Positions 10,811-23,289 of a stretch of DNA of 64,000 nucleotides are shown here, piece by piece; positions within the stretch are counted from its first letter, which is position 1, and every line of letters starts with the position of its first letter. Origin of the DNA: Oxytricha trifallax (Eukaryota; Ciliophora; Spirotrichea; Sporadotrichida; Oxytrichidae); the NCBI GenBank assembly GCA_000711775.1, contig ARYC01001491.1:1-64000 (forward strand), given 5' to 3'. The translations under genes and the position numbers were made by a program. Below the pieces are notes generated by a model. The model was not told where the DNA came from. It made no database searches and saw nothing but the letters and a program-made list of their open reading frames with translations.

Positions 10811-11600
10811 ATGGAATCACTCAATGATCAAATGAAAAGAGTCGAGGCTCAAGAAATGATATCAAGATTCAGAAGTAAGGAAGATCTCTATCGATACCTA
10901 ACCTTACATGGTAAGATAACTTGACGACTATTAACATATTAAACAGTTGGCTTAATCCTTCCAACGATGGAAGGTACAAAAATTTCATTCTTGAAAGCAA
11001 TACTTTGCGAGGAGAAGAAAGCTTTTAAAAATAAAGAGATTAAACTAATCGAAATTCCGAACTACCCTGAGATTTCAGTCACTAATCTTTATGAGGATGC
11101 CATGTAAGATGAGGAAGTGGTAGTTTACCTTCCTACCAAGAACAACTCTCTAATAATCTACCAGAGAGGAACTTCTTCTTTGGTGTTCTTGGTACAATAA
11201 AAGAGGATTATCTCAGAGAAATTATTGATGAAGCACATAAGAAACGATATTCTATCTCTCCTGAAGACTAGAAGAAGCAAGGAATTCTAATAAGCTCAGC
11301 TTGGCTAGAGGAACTTAAGAAGCATCCTTATCTTTCAAGTAAGCTTTGACATATAACTTTGTAGGAAAATCTGGCACTGGTATATATCTTATGAAAGAGC
11401 ATGCTAAGGTTCATAGAGAGAGAAAGTCACAGAAAATTCATGAAGTGAGCAAGAGACTTTATAAAGATATTTAAAAGCCAGATGAAATGAACATAGATGC
11501 AGGAGCTGGCACAAAGAGAAGAAACATCGGCCCAAGCAAGCCATAAGAAGAGGAGAAGAAAGAGAAGCCAAACCCATTTATGAGCCAGTTTAATATGTGA
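10811..11600 (+). pseudogene. TBE 22-kDa protein gene with two introns
   Basis: ATG 10811 (MESLNDQMKRVEAQEMISRF), TGA 11598-11600. Intron 1 is 10911-10946 (36 nt) and intron 2 is 11339-11364 (26 nt), both GT...AG. Splicing joins LYRYLTLHV to GLILPTMEG, and KKHPYLS to RKSGTGIYLMKEHAKVHRER. The C-terminus is Glu/Lys/Pro-rich (GPSKPQEEEKEKPNPF). Spliced length is not a multiple of three, so one frame slip exists, around 11145-11165 where the run before LPERNFFFGVLGT slips. No enzyme domain recognised. The gene converges on the transposase gene (42 bp between stops) and diverges from the 57-kDa gene. Confidence 0.84.
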
Positions 11601-11641
11601 ATATATTCATTCGTTTAAATCTAAAACTTATTTATAAACAT

Positions 11642-12669
11642 TCATTCTTCCCTCTCTCGCACAAATTGTTGTCTTATCTACCTCACTCTCTTACAGCTGC
11701 TTTGAATCAAGTCTACTGTATCGATGGGCAAGTCATGCATAAGATGATACAGCAGAAGCTTCTTGTAGTGAGTCTTGATTTAACTCCAGTAGAATTCTAT
11801 TCCATTAAATTAAGGGCTGTAAGGAACATTGTATACAGGAGTTATATTTAACTCTTCATAAGCTTTCTTAGACTCCTTAGTCTTATGAACTGATAAGTTA
11901 TCAACAAACAGGATGATCTCTTGGTTGCTATACTTCTCTCTGAGCTTATGTAGGAACTCTATATACTACTCTCGCTTAATAGACCAAGGGTGAATCACAT
12001 AACTCTCTAAGCCTGAATCTTCACTTATACCAGCTAAAATTGCATGAGTGACTACCTTTACTTTTTAGTCATAAACTTCTATGTTATCATACTTCTTGTA
12101 CCATGACTTATTAATAAAAGTGTTGAACGTAAACACAGCTTCATATGCATGTATGAACTTGATGTTATTATCAATAGCTCTCTGCATTTAATCATATATA
12201 TAGTTTAAATTATTACTATAAAATGGCACTGTAAAATCAATCACTCTCTTAACTCTGCTGACAGTCTTGAAAGTAATACCATTTCGTCTATAAATATTGG
12301 CTATAGTCTAAAGAGAGATACGCATGTCTGGAAACTTGCGATGAAACATGACAGCTCGTTAGTCAAGAGGAAAGTGAGCCCAATACTTTAATGTCTTAAA
12401 GTCACAGAGATAGTCAATATGGACCTGTGAGAACTTTTATTTTCTTGCAGGATGTTTTCAAGAGCCTGAGTTATAATGTAAAACAGCTAACAAGCAATGA
12501 TACCTAACATTGGGACACTCTTGTGAAGGAGTCTTGCTATGGCTGTATAATTCAACACTGGTTTGACTTAGTCTATATTAATACTTGTACCATACCTAAG
12601 CTTAAGCAGTAAATCTAAATATTACTCATCATAAATAGACCCTAAATTTCGCTAATTTCTATTTCTCAT
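11642..12669 (-). pseudogene. TBE 42-kDa transposase (Tc1/IS630 DDE), one frame slip
   Basis: Starts MRNRNQRNLGSIYDEQYLDL at 12669 and ends TGA 11642-11644. The N-terminal part is helix-turn-helix-like (DLKTLKYWAHFPLDQRAVMF). The catalytic domain shows FVDNLSVHKT for the second Asp and NVPYSPQFNGIEFYWSQIK for the third acidic residue. At the first acidic position this copy reads HAYEAVFTFN; Tyr where an Asp would be expected suggests a one-base change. Length 1028 nt, about 342 codons, is one base off a whole frame; the slip lies near 12440. It is the DNA-cutting enzyme of TBEs, also implicated in genome rearrangement in Oxytricha. The family call is secure. Confidence 0.88.
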
Positions 12670-12692
12670 TTTGCAAATTGGCCTAATTTCTC

Positions 12693-12771
12693 TACTAAAC
12701 CCAATAAGGCCCCAACTATACCCTACAAATCAAAGCACTTATAAACCTCACTAAGGGGTTTTGGGGTTTTG
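12693..12771. repeat. TBE right terminal inverted repeat with telomeric end
   Basis: Inner CTACAAATCAAAGCACTTAT block and outer G4T4G4T4G (12755-12771), followed by the AAT target duplication at 12772-12774. Confidence 0.93.
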
Positions 12772-12774
12772 AAT

Positions 12775-13562
12775 GTAAGGAAAGTTATCTTATACTTGAG
12801 GACAAGTTTGAGAAAAAGGTCATAACTGATAAGCAGTTCGCATACAAGATTTATCCATTCAACTACTTTCAATGCGATGACAAGTATCAAATGGAATTTG
12901 TCAATGAGTACTAAGCTCTTACTAAAGCAAGGGATAGACAGTGCAGATTTATAATTAAGCTCGATGCAATACTCCTTGCTCAAGATCATGTTGCTTTTCG
13001 CCTCCCTCTATATTAAATGACTTTAAGAGACTACATTTAAGATTAAAGAGTTCCGAAGTAGCTACCTCTTATTCTTACAAATGTTTGCAAAGGCATAGAA
13101 GAGCTGCACACTTTAGGGTATGTTCATAGAGACTTGAAGCCTGAGAATATAATGCTTGACTTTTCACCTCTCAGAGTAGTAATAATTGATTTCAATAGAT
13201 CTTAAAGAGTTGAAGCTTCAGGACTTGGCAACGTTTATGGTACTCCTGAATACTTTCCAGAGAGGGAGGACTGGAGAGATGGTGATATTAAGTGGGATGT
13301 ATGGGCTCTAGCAGCAATTATTGCTGAATGCGATATGCAAAGAAATGATTACTATAGCTGTAAGAGAGAGAAAGATTCAAAGCAGAGAATACAGCAATAT
13401 CTAGACTAGAATAAGATAAAAGGTAAAATGAAAGATATGGCTGAGCAGATTATCTTAAGACCAAACCAGAGAGCAGAGCAAACAATAGACTAAATGATCA
13501 ACTGGATAGGAGATATCAAATTTAGAAAATTAGCACATGATGCCAAGGTATAGTTTGAGTGA
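12775..13562 (+). pseudogene. TBE-family 57-kDa kinase-like domain, diverged copy, 5' part displaced
   Basis: Open with the ciliate code from KESYLILEDKFEKK through about 260 codons to TGA 13560-13562. Kinase landmarks: AYKIYPFNYF, LGYVHRDLKPENIMLDFSP, then IDFNRS (DFN again, not DFG), GTPEYFPEREDW, and KWDVWALAAIIAE. It is well preserved in this stretch and clearly distinct from the copies at 1286 and 8797, so it marks a separate TBE family. A few codons of the gene lie left of 8659. The zinc-finger half is missing. DFN in all TBE kinases here points to a shared ancestral change. Confidence 0.85.
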
Positions 13563-13645
13563 ATAGTAAAAATAAAACCCCTCTAATACACACTACTATA
13601 CATTACATTTAAACATTAAACCCCTACATAAACCCTATTAAAACC

Positions 13646-13723
13646 CTAATAAAGTATGCACTAATAGTCTACTTTTATCAATCAAAAACTCAATCAAACT
13701 ACTGAAAGGGTTTTGGGGTTTTG
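13646..13723. repeat. TBE-family right terminal repeat
   Basis: Ends AAAGGGTTTTGGGGTTTTG; the G4T4 block (13708-13723) has lost one G. The inner sequence differs from the other TBE repeats, as expected for a different family. ATT follows. Confidence 0.82.
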
Positions 13724-13879
13724 ATTCCTCAAGCCTAATGCTCTTAGTCATTTGATAGACACAAATTTAAATAAAAGATTTTTATAAGTGGCTTAATAGA
13801 AAGCGGCCACATCGACAAAGTAGCCTTAATTATTTCAAAGCATCGAGAAACATTTCTAGTGAAAGATCTAAAAATTATG

Positions 13880-14850
13880 AAGAATATAATTAAGTCATGA
13901 TCAGCAAAGTTTTAAATAAAGTGAAAGTTTAGATAATTTAAAACCCAAGCCTTCTTCAACGATCCTAAGGCACATTAAAAATTATGATAAGCAAATCATC
14001 AACACTATTTAGTAGTCTATATTAAGTGGTAAGTAGAGACAATAGCACATGACAGAACTGGACTACCAGCTAAAATTTATGAATCCTGTTGAGAAACTTT
14101 AAATTAAAGATTTTCAGAAACTGGGAAACTTTAGCAAAAACTCCGAGAAATTTTCAAAAGAATCTTAGCCTGCTGGCATCTCAATGACTGTGACCCTCTC
14201 ATTACTACTCGCTACGCAACAGCAATCATCTCCTGATAAGAAAAGTTGGGTGCAAGCCTTAATCGCAATTCACTAACAAGAATCTTGTCAAAACATCACA
14301 ATAGTGGAGCCAAACACAGTCTTGTCAAGTAAATAGACTAAAAGTAGGATTACTTTTTGATATCTTTGACATAGATGCATAGTATAAACATTAAATTAAA
14401 GTTAAAGTAATTATAATTGATGAGTATGACACGATAATTGAATAGAGAACTTTCTATTCTTATGGGAAAGTTAGTTACAAATTTATGGAGCTTTGCAAAT
14501 AAAAAGGTCTTCTTGTTCTCCGCTTTAAAGTATAAGTTCTCTCGTCAGATTCTGCTTGAAGTATTTTCTAATTACCCCTCGATTGAGCTTTAATTAGAAT
14601 GAGAAGCCTCGAATTGTTACAGTGACTCAGAAAGTGTGGAGATTCAATGTCTACAATAATTTCAAGATGATCTGTAATAAGTAGTTAACCGTAAGAAATT
14701 TGTTTCTCAATTAGTGATAGTTTACGACAAGAAATGTAAGCAAACTATAGACTAGCACCTGTCCATCAACCAATGAGCCCCAACTAATAGCTACTTTGAT
14801 TTTGACAGCCTCAAGCTAATCTAGGATAAAGACCGAGTATATTATTACTA
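13880..14850 (+). pseudogene. SecA-like SF2 helicase fragment, copy 1
   Basis: A long Gln-code frame runs to TGA 14358-14360 (from KPKPSSTILRHIKNYDKQII to WVQALIAIHQQESCQNITIV and EPNTVL). A shifted frame follows with KVKVIIIDEYDTIIEQRTF, a DExD-type Walker B, and then a third frame with FSALKYKFSRQILLEVF. These three blocks align in order with the larger gene at 56673-60234 (IQALVAFYALKGLITTIIEP, IIILNEFDSIIDQTSFF, FSAIHTKHHKVVIDE). At least two frame slips (about 14345 and 14520). The N-terminal half and the helicase C-terminal domain are missing. The SecA-type assignment rests on motif order and spacing, so the exact subfamily is uncertain. Confidence 0.6.
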
Positions 14851-15690
14851 ATCATGACAATTAATTGGAAAAGTTTATTTGCCAAAGGCACAACCAATTA
14901 TATGCCTTGAGAAGCATACAAGTTAAGTTAATGATATATTTAAGATATGCTAATAATTCTTAAATTATCACTATGATATAATAAAAACTAAATTCTTTAA
15001 TATTTCATCTTATGATGGGGATGAACTTATTCCATGTTATAATTTTAGTTAATAATATTATTTTAAGTAATCATTAATCTAACATCCTCCATCTTCAGTA
15101 TTAATATATGAAATATTGTAATTTTAGCAACTAAATACCAATAGTAGTATAGATATAAGGTTGAGTTAGATATAATTATGAATGGTCACTATATATAACT
15201 AAAACTTACTTAAATTTTGATTAAAAAATTGGATTCATAAGCCTATTGTATATATCCTGATTGTTTTTTATTAGTATTATACCAAGTTATGTACTGATCA
15301 GATTTTAATTCTAAATAATAAGGTAAGTATTGTTTATTTAAAATAAAGAAAACTTAGTGATGATAGCTTGTATAGCTCTACATAAGAGAGACAATATTAT
15401 TAATACGAGTATTATATTGCTGTTTACTTACATTATTCTGTAATAATAGAAGAATTATAGCATGAGCCAAGAGTCAGGCAGTTCAAATAATAATTCCAAT
15501 ATTTATCAAAGTAGGAAAGCTTACTTACTCATTTATCCTATAAACTATCAACTTTTTTTCCTATTTAAAACTTATAGGAACTAAGTAAAATTTATGGTTA
15601 TAAAATCCATTTCCTATGCTTCCTATGAAAAATTAGGATTCCTTACTGTATGTCATGAATGGTTGAGCATAGCGTTTAGGAATTGATTCG
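14851..15690. other. AT-rich DNA, no gene seen
   Basis: Very AT-rich; no repeat or coding signal stands out. Confidence 0.6.
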
Positions 15691-16051
15691 AAATTTTTAG
15701 TTGACGCGATAGTAATTGTAATAGCTGAGTAAAATCAGAAGCTTAATTGACAAAAATGGTGGGAGGAAGAGGCAAAAGAACTTCAGCGTTTCAAGAGGAG
15801 TAGTTTTCGACACTACTTAAGAGAAATAAGCCGCACTTTTGGGCAAAATTAAGAAGCATAAAATATTCAGTCCTTATAGCGAAATTAATGGTAAATTAGC
15901 TGATTTGGAAAAAAAAAGAAATAATAGTAGACTAAGTGAACCCATAAAGGATGCTAAGGAGTCAGAAGACATTATTAAAAGTCACAAAGACTTAAAGACA
16001 ATAGCAGCCACAAAGTTCTACAAAACATTGGTCAAAGGTGTAGAGTTCTGA
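15691..16051 (+). CDS. Small lysine-rich protein gene, unknown
   Basis: A ciliate-code frame open from about 15690 ends at TGA 16049-16051. The well-formed part reads KNGGRKRQKNFSVSRGVVFD, then LLGKIKKHKIFSPYSEINGK, and ends KTLVKGVEF. It is clearly less AT-rich than its flanks and is hydrophilic and basic. No start codon is certain: the ATG at 15755 lies in a different frame that is also open for part of the way. No domain recognised. It may be the last segment of a somatic gene; the exact 5' limit is unknown. Confidence 0.45.
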
Positions 16052-17229
16052 AATATATTATCACTTTATGTTGCTTGAAGAAATAGGTTTATTAATATAT
16101 GTAGCGACACAAAAAATTTTGTAATTAATTAATAAATTAAGTTTCAAATAAAAACTAAGGATTCAATGCAAAACTATATTAAAATAAGATTTATGATTTA
16201 TTCATTAGACTGAGATTAAATTAAATTAAAAAATAAAGCAACGATTCTATGCAGATCAGTTTTAAAAAAATGATTTTAGAATTTTTCTTGAGAATTAGAG
16301 AAAATATATTAAATTAGAAAAAAAGCAACTATTCTATGTTATTAAATGATTTTGCAATTTAATAGGTTTAACCTTATTTTTTAGAATATATAAAATGTCT
16401 AAGAGTTATTTTTTTTGATAGTGTAAACATGTATCTTTCTGATTAGCTATATACTCTGCATTTAGTTAATTTTATAAGTGAAATCACCTGAGATATTGGA
16501 TGACTTATAACTAAAATTGAGAATTAAAATTGAATTTTCTAAAAGAACATCAAGTTTCTATTTTAATCATTAATTTTCTATAGGATGATGAGTTATTCGA
16601 TTATTGCTTTTTCGATTTCTAATTTTAACTATCTATTTGCTTGTACCTCGTGCAAAAATTATCAATTAATCCGGCTTAGTATTTAAAATTTTTAATAAGA
16701 TTACTTCATTCCTATTATTTTTTTTAATATTAAATTTCCTCATTAAATTTTACTGATATATTTATTATCGTGATTTTTAACAAATATTATATCTATGATG
16801 TTTATTACCACATAATTTAATTTTATTTTGTCTTATAATTAAATAAGCACTTATATTAAAAGTATTCATTGTCACACTAAATTTCATCATTACAATGAAT
16901 CATTACAATGAATCATTACAAAGCAATAATATAGACATTTTCATGTACATATATAAGCATAAAATAAACATTTATATGTACATAGATCGTTTACTATTTT
17001 TCATAATCTTTTATGCTTTGATATTTTATACTTAATTCTTTTCTTTTCACAATATCTTCATTCACTTTTATATTTATATATTGAAATCATGATATATCTA
17101 TATTGCCTTAAAAGATAACATTTAGAGATAAATAGATATAATAACTCAAGGTAAATTAAAATTTTAAATAAGTTTGTGGAATATAAATAGCGAAAATATA
17201 ATCCTTTACAATGATAGCTAAAAATTATT
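16052..17229. other. AT-rich DNA with a short tandem repeat
   Basis: No gene seen. A 13-bp unit CATTACAATGAAT repeats two and a half times at 16888-16920. The rest is AT-rich filler. Confidence 0.6.
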
Positions 17230-19610
17230 ATTTTCTCTGTCCTCCTTCTTCTTCATTCAAGTTTTGCTTTTGTTCCCCTGCATCATTCTTACTATCCATC
17301 CCCTCTCTTGTGATAATGGTCTGCTTGGTTGTGGTTGAATCCTGGGTAAGAATTGGTTTGATTGTCTCCTGAATTCCATTCCAGCTTTCTCTTTGCCATT
17401 CATTTTCTGAATTATAAGCTACTTTCCAGCTTCAGCTGTGTTCTCTTCTATTTTACTGAAGACTCTTTGTGCTCTCCTTAGTAAAATTCGAATTTGGATT
17501 TGGCTACCTTATTCATAGGTAGCTCATCCCAATTGTCCATTTAGGCATTGAGGATTGTTAGTTGCGATCTGTTCTCCTCTTATTTCCGTAGCGCTTCGTT
17601 TCTCTTATTCATGATTTGCTCCATGTCCTTTTCCTCAATTGCTATGCCCGATTTCCTAATCTCCATTTTCATGTAGCAGACCTCCAGATTAAACATAAGG
17701 TTGTATCTCTGCATTTTATCCAATCATCTGAGAATATTTGGAAAACAGGTTCTCCTCTTAGTTCAATTGTCAGATGGTTTAGTATCAGAATCGACATTAT
17801 TCCGTAGTCTTCTGGGTCTTATATTTAATTGATCTCGGTTTTGCATACAGATCTCTCTGCCCAGTACTCTTTTCCCACGATTTCAGTTAATATATGGTTT
17901 ATTTTATCCAGGTGTTATTAGATTATTGCTAGACTCCCTGCCTCCTACTTTTATTTACACTTCTATTTGTCTCGAGTCTTTATCAATTATCAGCATCACC
18001 CAGTTCCTGCAGTTTTTCAGGATGCTCTAACAACTCACTGGTACAATTGCACTCTTAATATCCTAAGATTCTCTCCAGAATATGTTGTTTTCTAATTTCC
18101 GGTTTGTTGCCCCAATAGATTTCTCAATCTATGCTATTCCCTTGTCGTCCATAACTTTTGGTGGTAAAATTATCTATGAAATCTTCTCCTCTCAGAATTG
18201 GGCTTCCTCAATTTATATCACACATACTTCCAATTTGTTTTCCAGGTATCTTGTCCTCATGTTTCCATTTCTCGTTGATCTATCTCCAATGGTTCAGTTG
18301 TTTTTCTGTCCACACTTCCCATTCTCTCTTCCCTTTTCTTCTTGCATCCTCCCTGCCATTCTTTTAACAAGTACTTTCTCTATTGTTCTGGACAGCAAAC
18401 TATTATCACCGAGTTATGGAGACCACCCTTTCTTCGCATGAATAATCTTATCAAATTCTTGATACATGAGCTCTGAAAGGTCTATTAGATTCTTGAGTTT
18501 AATCTAATCTGCCTGTACGCATGCTATGCCATCTTCGTGCTTATCAAATGTAGTCCTTTAGGGCTTGGACTCATTTTTCTTTTTCTTGGGTTTGATTGTC
18601 CAATCTTCAGTCGACTCTTAAAGCCCAATTGTTTGTTTAATGGGACTCTGGCCTCTGTTTTCCCTCAGTCCAAGAACCTCCTAATCTTTGCTTATATCTT
18701 TATTGTCATTCCTGATTTCCTTCACATTTTACCAAAATTTTACTTTCTTTCTACCATTTTCACATCTGTGATCCCCACCTAACTGCTCTATCTTTGTTTA
18801 TATCTTTGATGATGTGTTTCTCCTTTTCTTCTGCCATCTTGTTATTAGATTTCACTTATTATTTTAATTATAGGATTCTCATTTTTTAGTTTTAATTTTG
18901 AATTTTAATTATAAATCTCTTTAATTCTCGCAATATACATCTCATTCTCGTTTTATCTCACTTTTGAAAATTCAAGTTATTAGAAATCATTCTGTGTTCT
19001 CCTCTTTCCTTATCTATTTCTACTTCCTTACATATGTTACTCTGATCAGCTTTTTGATTATTTAATAATATCCATTCCTCTCATGTCCTCATATCCTATC
19101 TTCCAGCCATAACATGTTTGCCACTGCCTTAACTTAAGTTTTATTGTCTAAATCAATCAGTCTATGTTCACTCAGTACTGTGTTGAACCTAGTTGTGTCC
19201 CCTGCTTTGTTCGGTAGATGGCAGCTTTTCATGTGATTTACATTAACAAAAATTTGGTGAATACTACAATAGTGACTTATTTTGCCGTAGTTCACTACTG
19301 TTCTACCCTAACTGATTGTCAACATTGTGTCCATGACATTCCTCGTAAGAAAAAGCTTCTTTCTTTTAACGAGTTCCTTTTCCTTTATCTATGATTTTTG
19401 CTTCTGTTTCTAAAAGCACTTTTCTATTGTTGATTTCGCTAGTTTCAAGTTCTTTCGATGACTTCACTTGTCCCACTTTCTTTGAGCTGTGTTACATTCC
19501 TCAAGATTTAATATGTAATATCCCTTGGAGTTTTGAATGCTATTACATAGATAACATTTATACAATAATCATTATTGATTTCGAGATGATATAGTAAAGC
19601 ATAGTAATCT
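17230..19610 (-). pseudogene. Decayed coding region, LINE-like reverse transcriptase possible
   Basis: A 2.4-kb block of markedly lower AT content, coding on the minus strand with Gln codons but broken by several TGA stops and frame slips. Near 18380-18480 it reads LIDLSELMYQEFDKIIHAKK and NSLLSRTIEKVLVKRMAGRM, which resembles the LINE reverse transcriptase signature (HKKGDP..., RPISLLSTISKVLEKVLAKR). Other stretches, such as VGKEYWAERSVCKTEINQ and LTIELRGEPVFQIF near 17740-17880 and NHMKSCHLPNKAGDTTRFNT near 19190-19240, look like real protein but are not recognised. No YxDD box was found, so the LINE call is tentative. Confidence 0.38.
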
Positions 19611-22600
19611 CAATTAAAATTATGGTATAATAGAAAATGTTTTTATGATTAAAATACTTATAGATATCAACTGATAACACCAGAAATGATTCTTGAAAAA
19701 AATAAACAAACGAGAATATAAAAGTAAATGAAATTATAATTAAGTTAATTATTTAATGATATAATATGAATGAGAGTTAAGAATGAAGTAATTTTTAAAT
19801 CCGTAATTATAATTATTCTATTTATATTAATTGTAAATATTTTAGCTATTGCTATTATTTTATATTAACAAATCATGTTCTTCTCTAATAATCTCAAACA
19901 AATAAAAACTGTTTACTTAACGTCATTTTTATATCAAATTTAAGTTTCCCACTGAAATAAAGATAAAATATTAACTCATAATAATTAGAGATAAATCGAT
20001 TATAAATAATTATATTATTTATTTTATCAAGAAAACTAATATATTAATATTAAACCTTATAAATACAAATATATCTTCAATATCAATAAAGTTTTTCTTG
20101 TTTTTCTTTATTTCAGTATTCTTTGTTTGAGTCTGGTACTTTTTTATTCACCAATTAATTAAAAATTATTGTCTTAACTATTCAAGGCATTAAAAATATT
20201 AACATTAACATATATTTCATATTAATTTGCATTTTTAAAGAGTATATTAACTCTATCTAATAGCATTATAGCATATTAGCAAATATTTATATAGAAAATA
20301 ACTTTAAATACTTAAAATGATTTAATATACTATAAAGTTATACACTCTGTCTTCATTTGCATATTGACTTACATCCAGATAAAAAGTGAATTCAAGATTA
20401 TCCATGTAAATGATAAAATTATCAGATAAATTCGATTATATTTCTGATTATTTACTGCCTCAGTTTCTTAACCTTCACATACCTAAATAACTTAAGTACT
20501 TATAGCAAGAAACTTGTCCATAAACGAGTTTAGTGAGATGCTTTGGATTATTATCTTGATTGGCCAAAGCAATTACATATTTTAATATTATTTATATAAT
20601 TCATTAAATGATAATAATAATTATAAATTGTATATCTATTTGCAAAGGTTCTTTTATAGCTTTCCACATATTCTATCTTCTAATTATTGAATGATCTACT
20701 GTTTGCATCCAAGTATATTAGTAATATTCATGCTCAAAGCGATTCTTTGCAAACAAAGAAAAGTGATTAGGCTTCTCTATAAATGTGTTAAATCTTATCG
20801 TCAAACATGCTAGCTATATGCTCAGAGATGAATGGCTAATTTCTATTCCAATTTTAAATTAGCTTTTTAAAAATGTATATTTCATTTGTTAATTTTCGAA
20901 ATGAGAAGTAATTTAAAATTTGTAAATTATTAAAATTTAATGCAGTTTATGGATAAGTAAATAAAATAGTAAGATTGTATTCCATGGCGGTGCAATAAAT
21001 ACTTAATTATTAATATTCATAATAACGCAGTTCTTGTTGGAGCTTGAATTATATTAATTTAAGGATTTTTAATTGATTTGTTAAATTGGTTAGTATCTAT
21101 TAATGCCCTTCTTCATGATTAACATTTAAAAATCTAAGGAATACCAAGTACTTTAAATTGAGTCATTTTCACTTCCAGTTAGTCTTAAATTTGAATTTCT
21201 AGTTTGTCTATTAATCTTTTCCGCTTGTTTGACTATATCAAAGAGTCAAGAATTCTATAATTTAATTTTAAATTATAAGATTGCTTCTAGATAATCCTTT
21301 CCAATAATTAATTAGCATATTTTTAACCTTTAGAACTTATAATTATTGTATATATATATATAGGCATAATATTTGGATCATACTCATTTAGCTTTGATTA
21401 AATGTGAATTAAATTTTGTAAATTGGTGAATTCTATTAAATTATGCAAAAATATGGCTACTTTAAACTCTAATCGAAAATGATTATAAGCTCTGCTAATA
21501 TGCTTTAATAATTAGTATTTTACATAGATGAACTTATTATATTAAAATGTTAAAATTCATTTATTTCTTAAAATTTATACCTGTATAAATTTTCTATATT
21601 TAATTGTTAACAATTGCTTGAGTTAAAGTACATTCATTAGTGTTGTTTTGCTTGAAGAATAAATTAGAACTCTTACTAAACTTAAAAAATCTTATAATTC
21701 AAGCTTAAATAATAAAATAAAAAGAGAAGCTTAACAGAGAATCAGTTAACTAGATTGAATTATAAGCATCTTAAAATAATTAAGATGCTATTAAACACGA
21801 GAGTCACATGAAATATTGTGTTGAATTTTTGAAATTTATATATTTTCTCTTTTATATTTAAAAGTATTAATTCCAATTTCTAATCCTGATCAATCTAGGC
21901 ATTAAAACGTGGCTGATTAAATGACATATTCTTCAATATTTGCATATCCTGTATTTATAAAAACTAATAATTTATTCAAATAGAATTACTAATTTAAAAT
22001 ACAATAATAATGTTAGATTAATCAATTTAAACAATTTTAAGCGTTTAATCAGAATGATGAATATAAAATCCTGCTTTTTAAAATGCTAGTCTTATTATAG
22101 CTGACTTTGTAGGCATTTTCGATACCAGTATTTTGCTGCTGCCAAATAGTTTATCTTGCTGATAAAATTAATTAGCACATTTATATATATATTTTTTGAT
22201 AAACAGTTCTTATAATTTTAGGTCCTCCACTGGTTGGCTCAGTTTTTAATGAAAAATTATTGATCAAATTTAAATATCTTCTTTTATTAATTAAAAAATT
22301 GTAATTTTCCTATCATAAACCAATAGAATTAAAACTATAAATCTATTTATACATGCTGCTTTGAAAAGCAATAATCTTGTTTATAAAAGTTTTTTTTTAA
22401 AGTAAAGTTTATGTAAATAATATACAAGAACAAATTGATAGTAAACTATAAAATTATAATTTGTGTTAATATAAAATATTTTGTGGGAAGTTAATGGTAA
22501 GTTTTATATATACAACTTTTGGGAAAGTTTACTAACAAGAATATTGTTTTTATATTGTTTTCTATTTATGAAGTTATAATATTATTGACAATAATAATCA

Positions 22601-23003
22601 TTTCTTAGGATTTACATAAGCTTGTGATTCAAGCATTTTAAACTCATGAATTTCCGATAGATCAACTTTATATAAAGAAATATCTTCATCATTATTTCAT
22701 ACAAGTATATTGTTATGGAATAAAAAGTTTACTTAATTATAAATTCAAATTTAAATTAATTTAATATTTTTATTATTATATTTAAGTTTAAATTAATTAA
22801 TTAATAAATAATGATGCTTTGTTAATATTAACAATAGTATTTCTTTATAGAACCTTCCTTTAAAATTAAAAACTTAATAATTTTAATGTGACCATTTTAA
22901 TAATTATTGGTCCGAATTAAAATTTATTCCTTATAGCTATAAATGGAAACCAATCTATTCAAGCGAACAAATGCATGTGATAAAAATACACATTTATCTC
23001 TAT
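19611..23003. other. Long AT-rich stretch, no gene seen
   Basis: About 3.4 kb of very AT-rich sequence with short AT microsatellites (for example 21347-21362). No coding island, terminal repeat or telomeric block was found. Confidence 0.6.
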
Positions 23004-23262
23004 TCACTCATTGTAGCAGAGTCTCTCAACAAGATGAGTAGATTAAAAGAAAAGATTGGATTCATAGGTATACTTGCTTTTTACTGAAACTACATTACTA
23101 ATTTCAACATCATAAGCCTGACATATAGCACCAGCAGCTTTGTACGACCCCACATTCAGGTTATAATGACTTTCAAGAATGGCAATACTTGTGACTCTTT
23201 GAGCAGTTAAGAAGTTAAATTTAATGTATCGCATGTAGTCCTTAGAACATAGAGAGCTAAAT
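23004..23262 (-). CDS. Unknown coding piece
   Basis: Minus-strand frame from about 23262 to TGA 23004-23006, about 85 codons: SLCSKDYMRYIKFNFLTAQR, then YNLNVGSYKAAGAICQAYDV and ending VERLCYNE. It has balanced composition, one in-frame TAA read as Gln, and lower AT content than its flanks. ATG at 23232-23234 is a possible start. No family recognised. It may be a germline piece of a somatic gene. Confidence 0.4.
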
Positions 23263-23289
23263 GAGAATCATGTTAGCAGCAGCGTTTGA

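Larger units (their letters stand above)
8662..12771. mobile_element. TBE: Full-length TBE transposon, 4110 bp, AAT target duplication
   Basis: Flanked by AAT at 8659-8661 and 12772-12774. Terminal repeats of about 78 bp lie at 8662-8740 and 12693-12771. The right one ends in a clean G4T4G4T4G (12755-12771); the left one has a shortened, mutated telomeric block (CAGAACACAAACC). It encodes from left to right the 57-kDa protein (minus), the 22-kDa protein (plus) and the 42-kDa transposase (minus). Length, gene set and ANT target fit TBE1. All three genes carry at least one break, so the copy looks inactive now, but the intact duplication means it has not been cleanly excised from the germline. 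Confidence 0.95.
8626..13723. mobile_element. TBE: Old TBE-family fragment: 57-kDa gene and right end, split by a younger TBE
   Basis: Reading KPANIPRMHEC just left of 8659 continues into the kinase frame right of 12774, so the younger TBE landed inside this 57-kDa gene. The right end is a terminal repeat finishing GGGTTTTGGGGTTTTG at 13708-13723, followed by ATT. Only the C-terminal part of the 57-kDa gene and this end survive; the 22-kDa and transposase genes of this element are absent. Confidence 0.82.

Noticed and set aside
14635-14680. QKVWRFNVYNNFK, also Rep-motif-like
   Set aside because: The true frame here is the SecA-like helicase, so this out-of-frame match is coincidence.
16888-16920. 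Tandem repeat as a CRISPR-like array
   Set aside because: Units are contiguous 13-mers with no spacers, in a eukaryotic genome.
18082-18782. Plus-strand hydrophobic frames
   Set aside because: Antisense shadows of the minus-strand coding block, which has the ciliate Gln codons and better composition.
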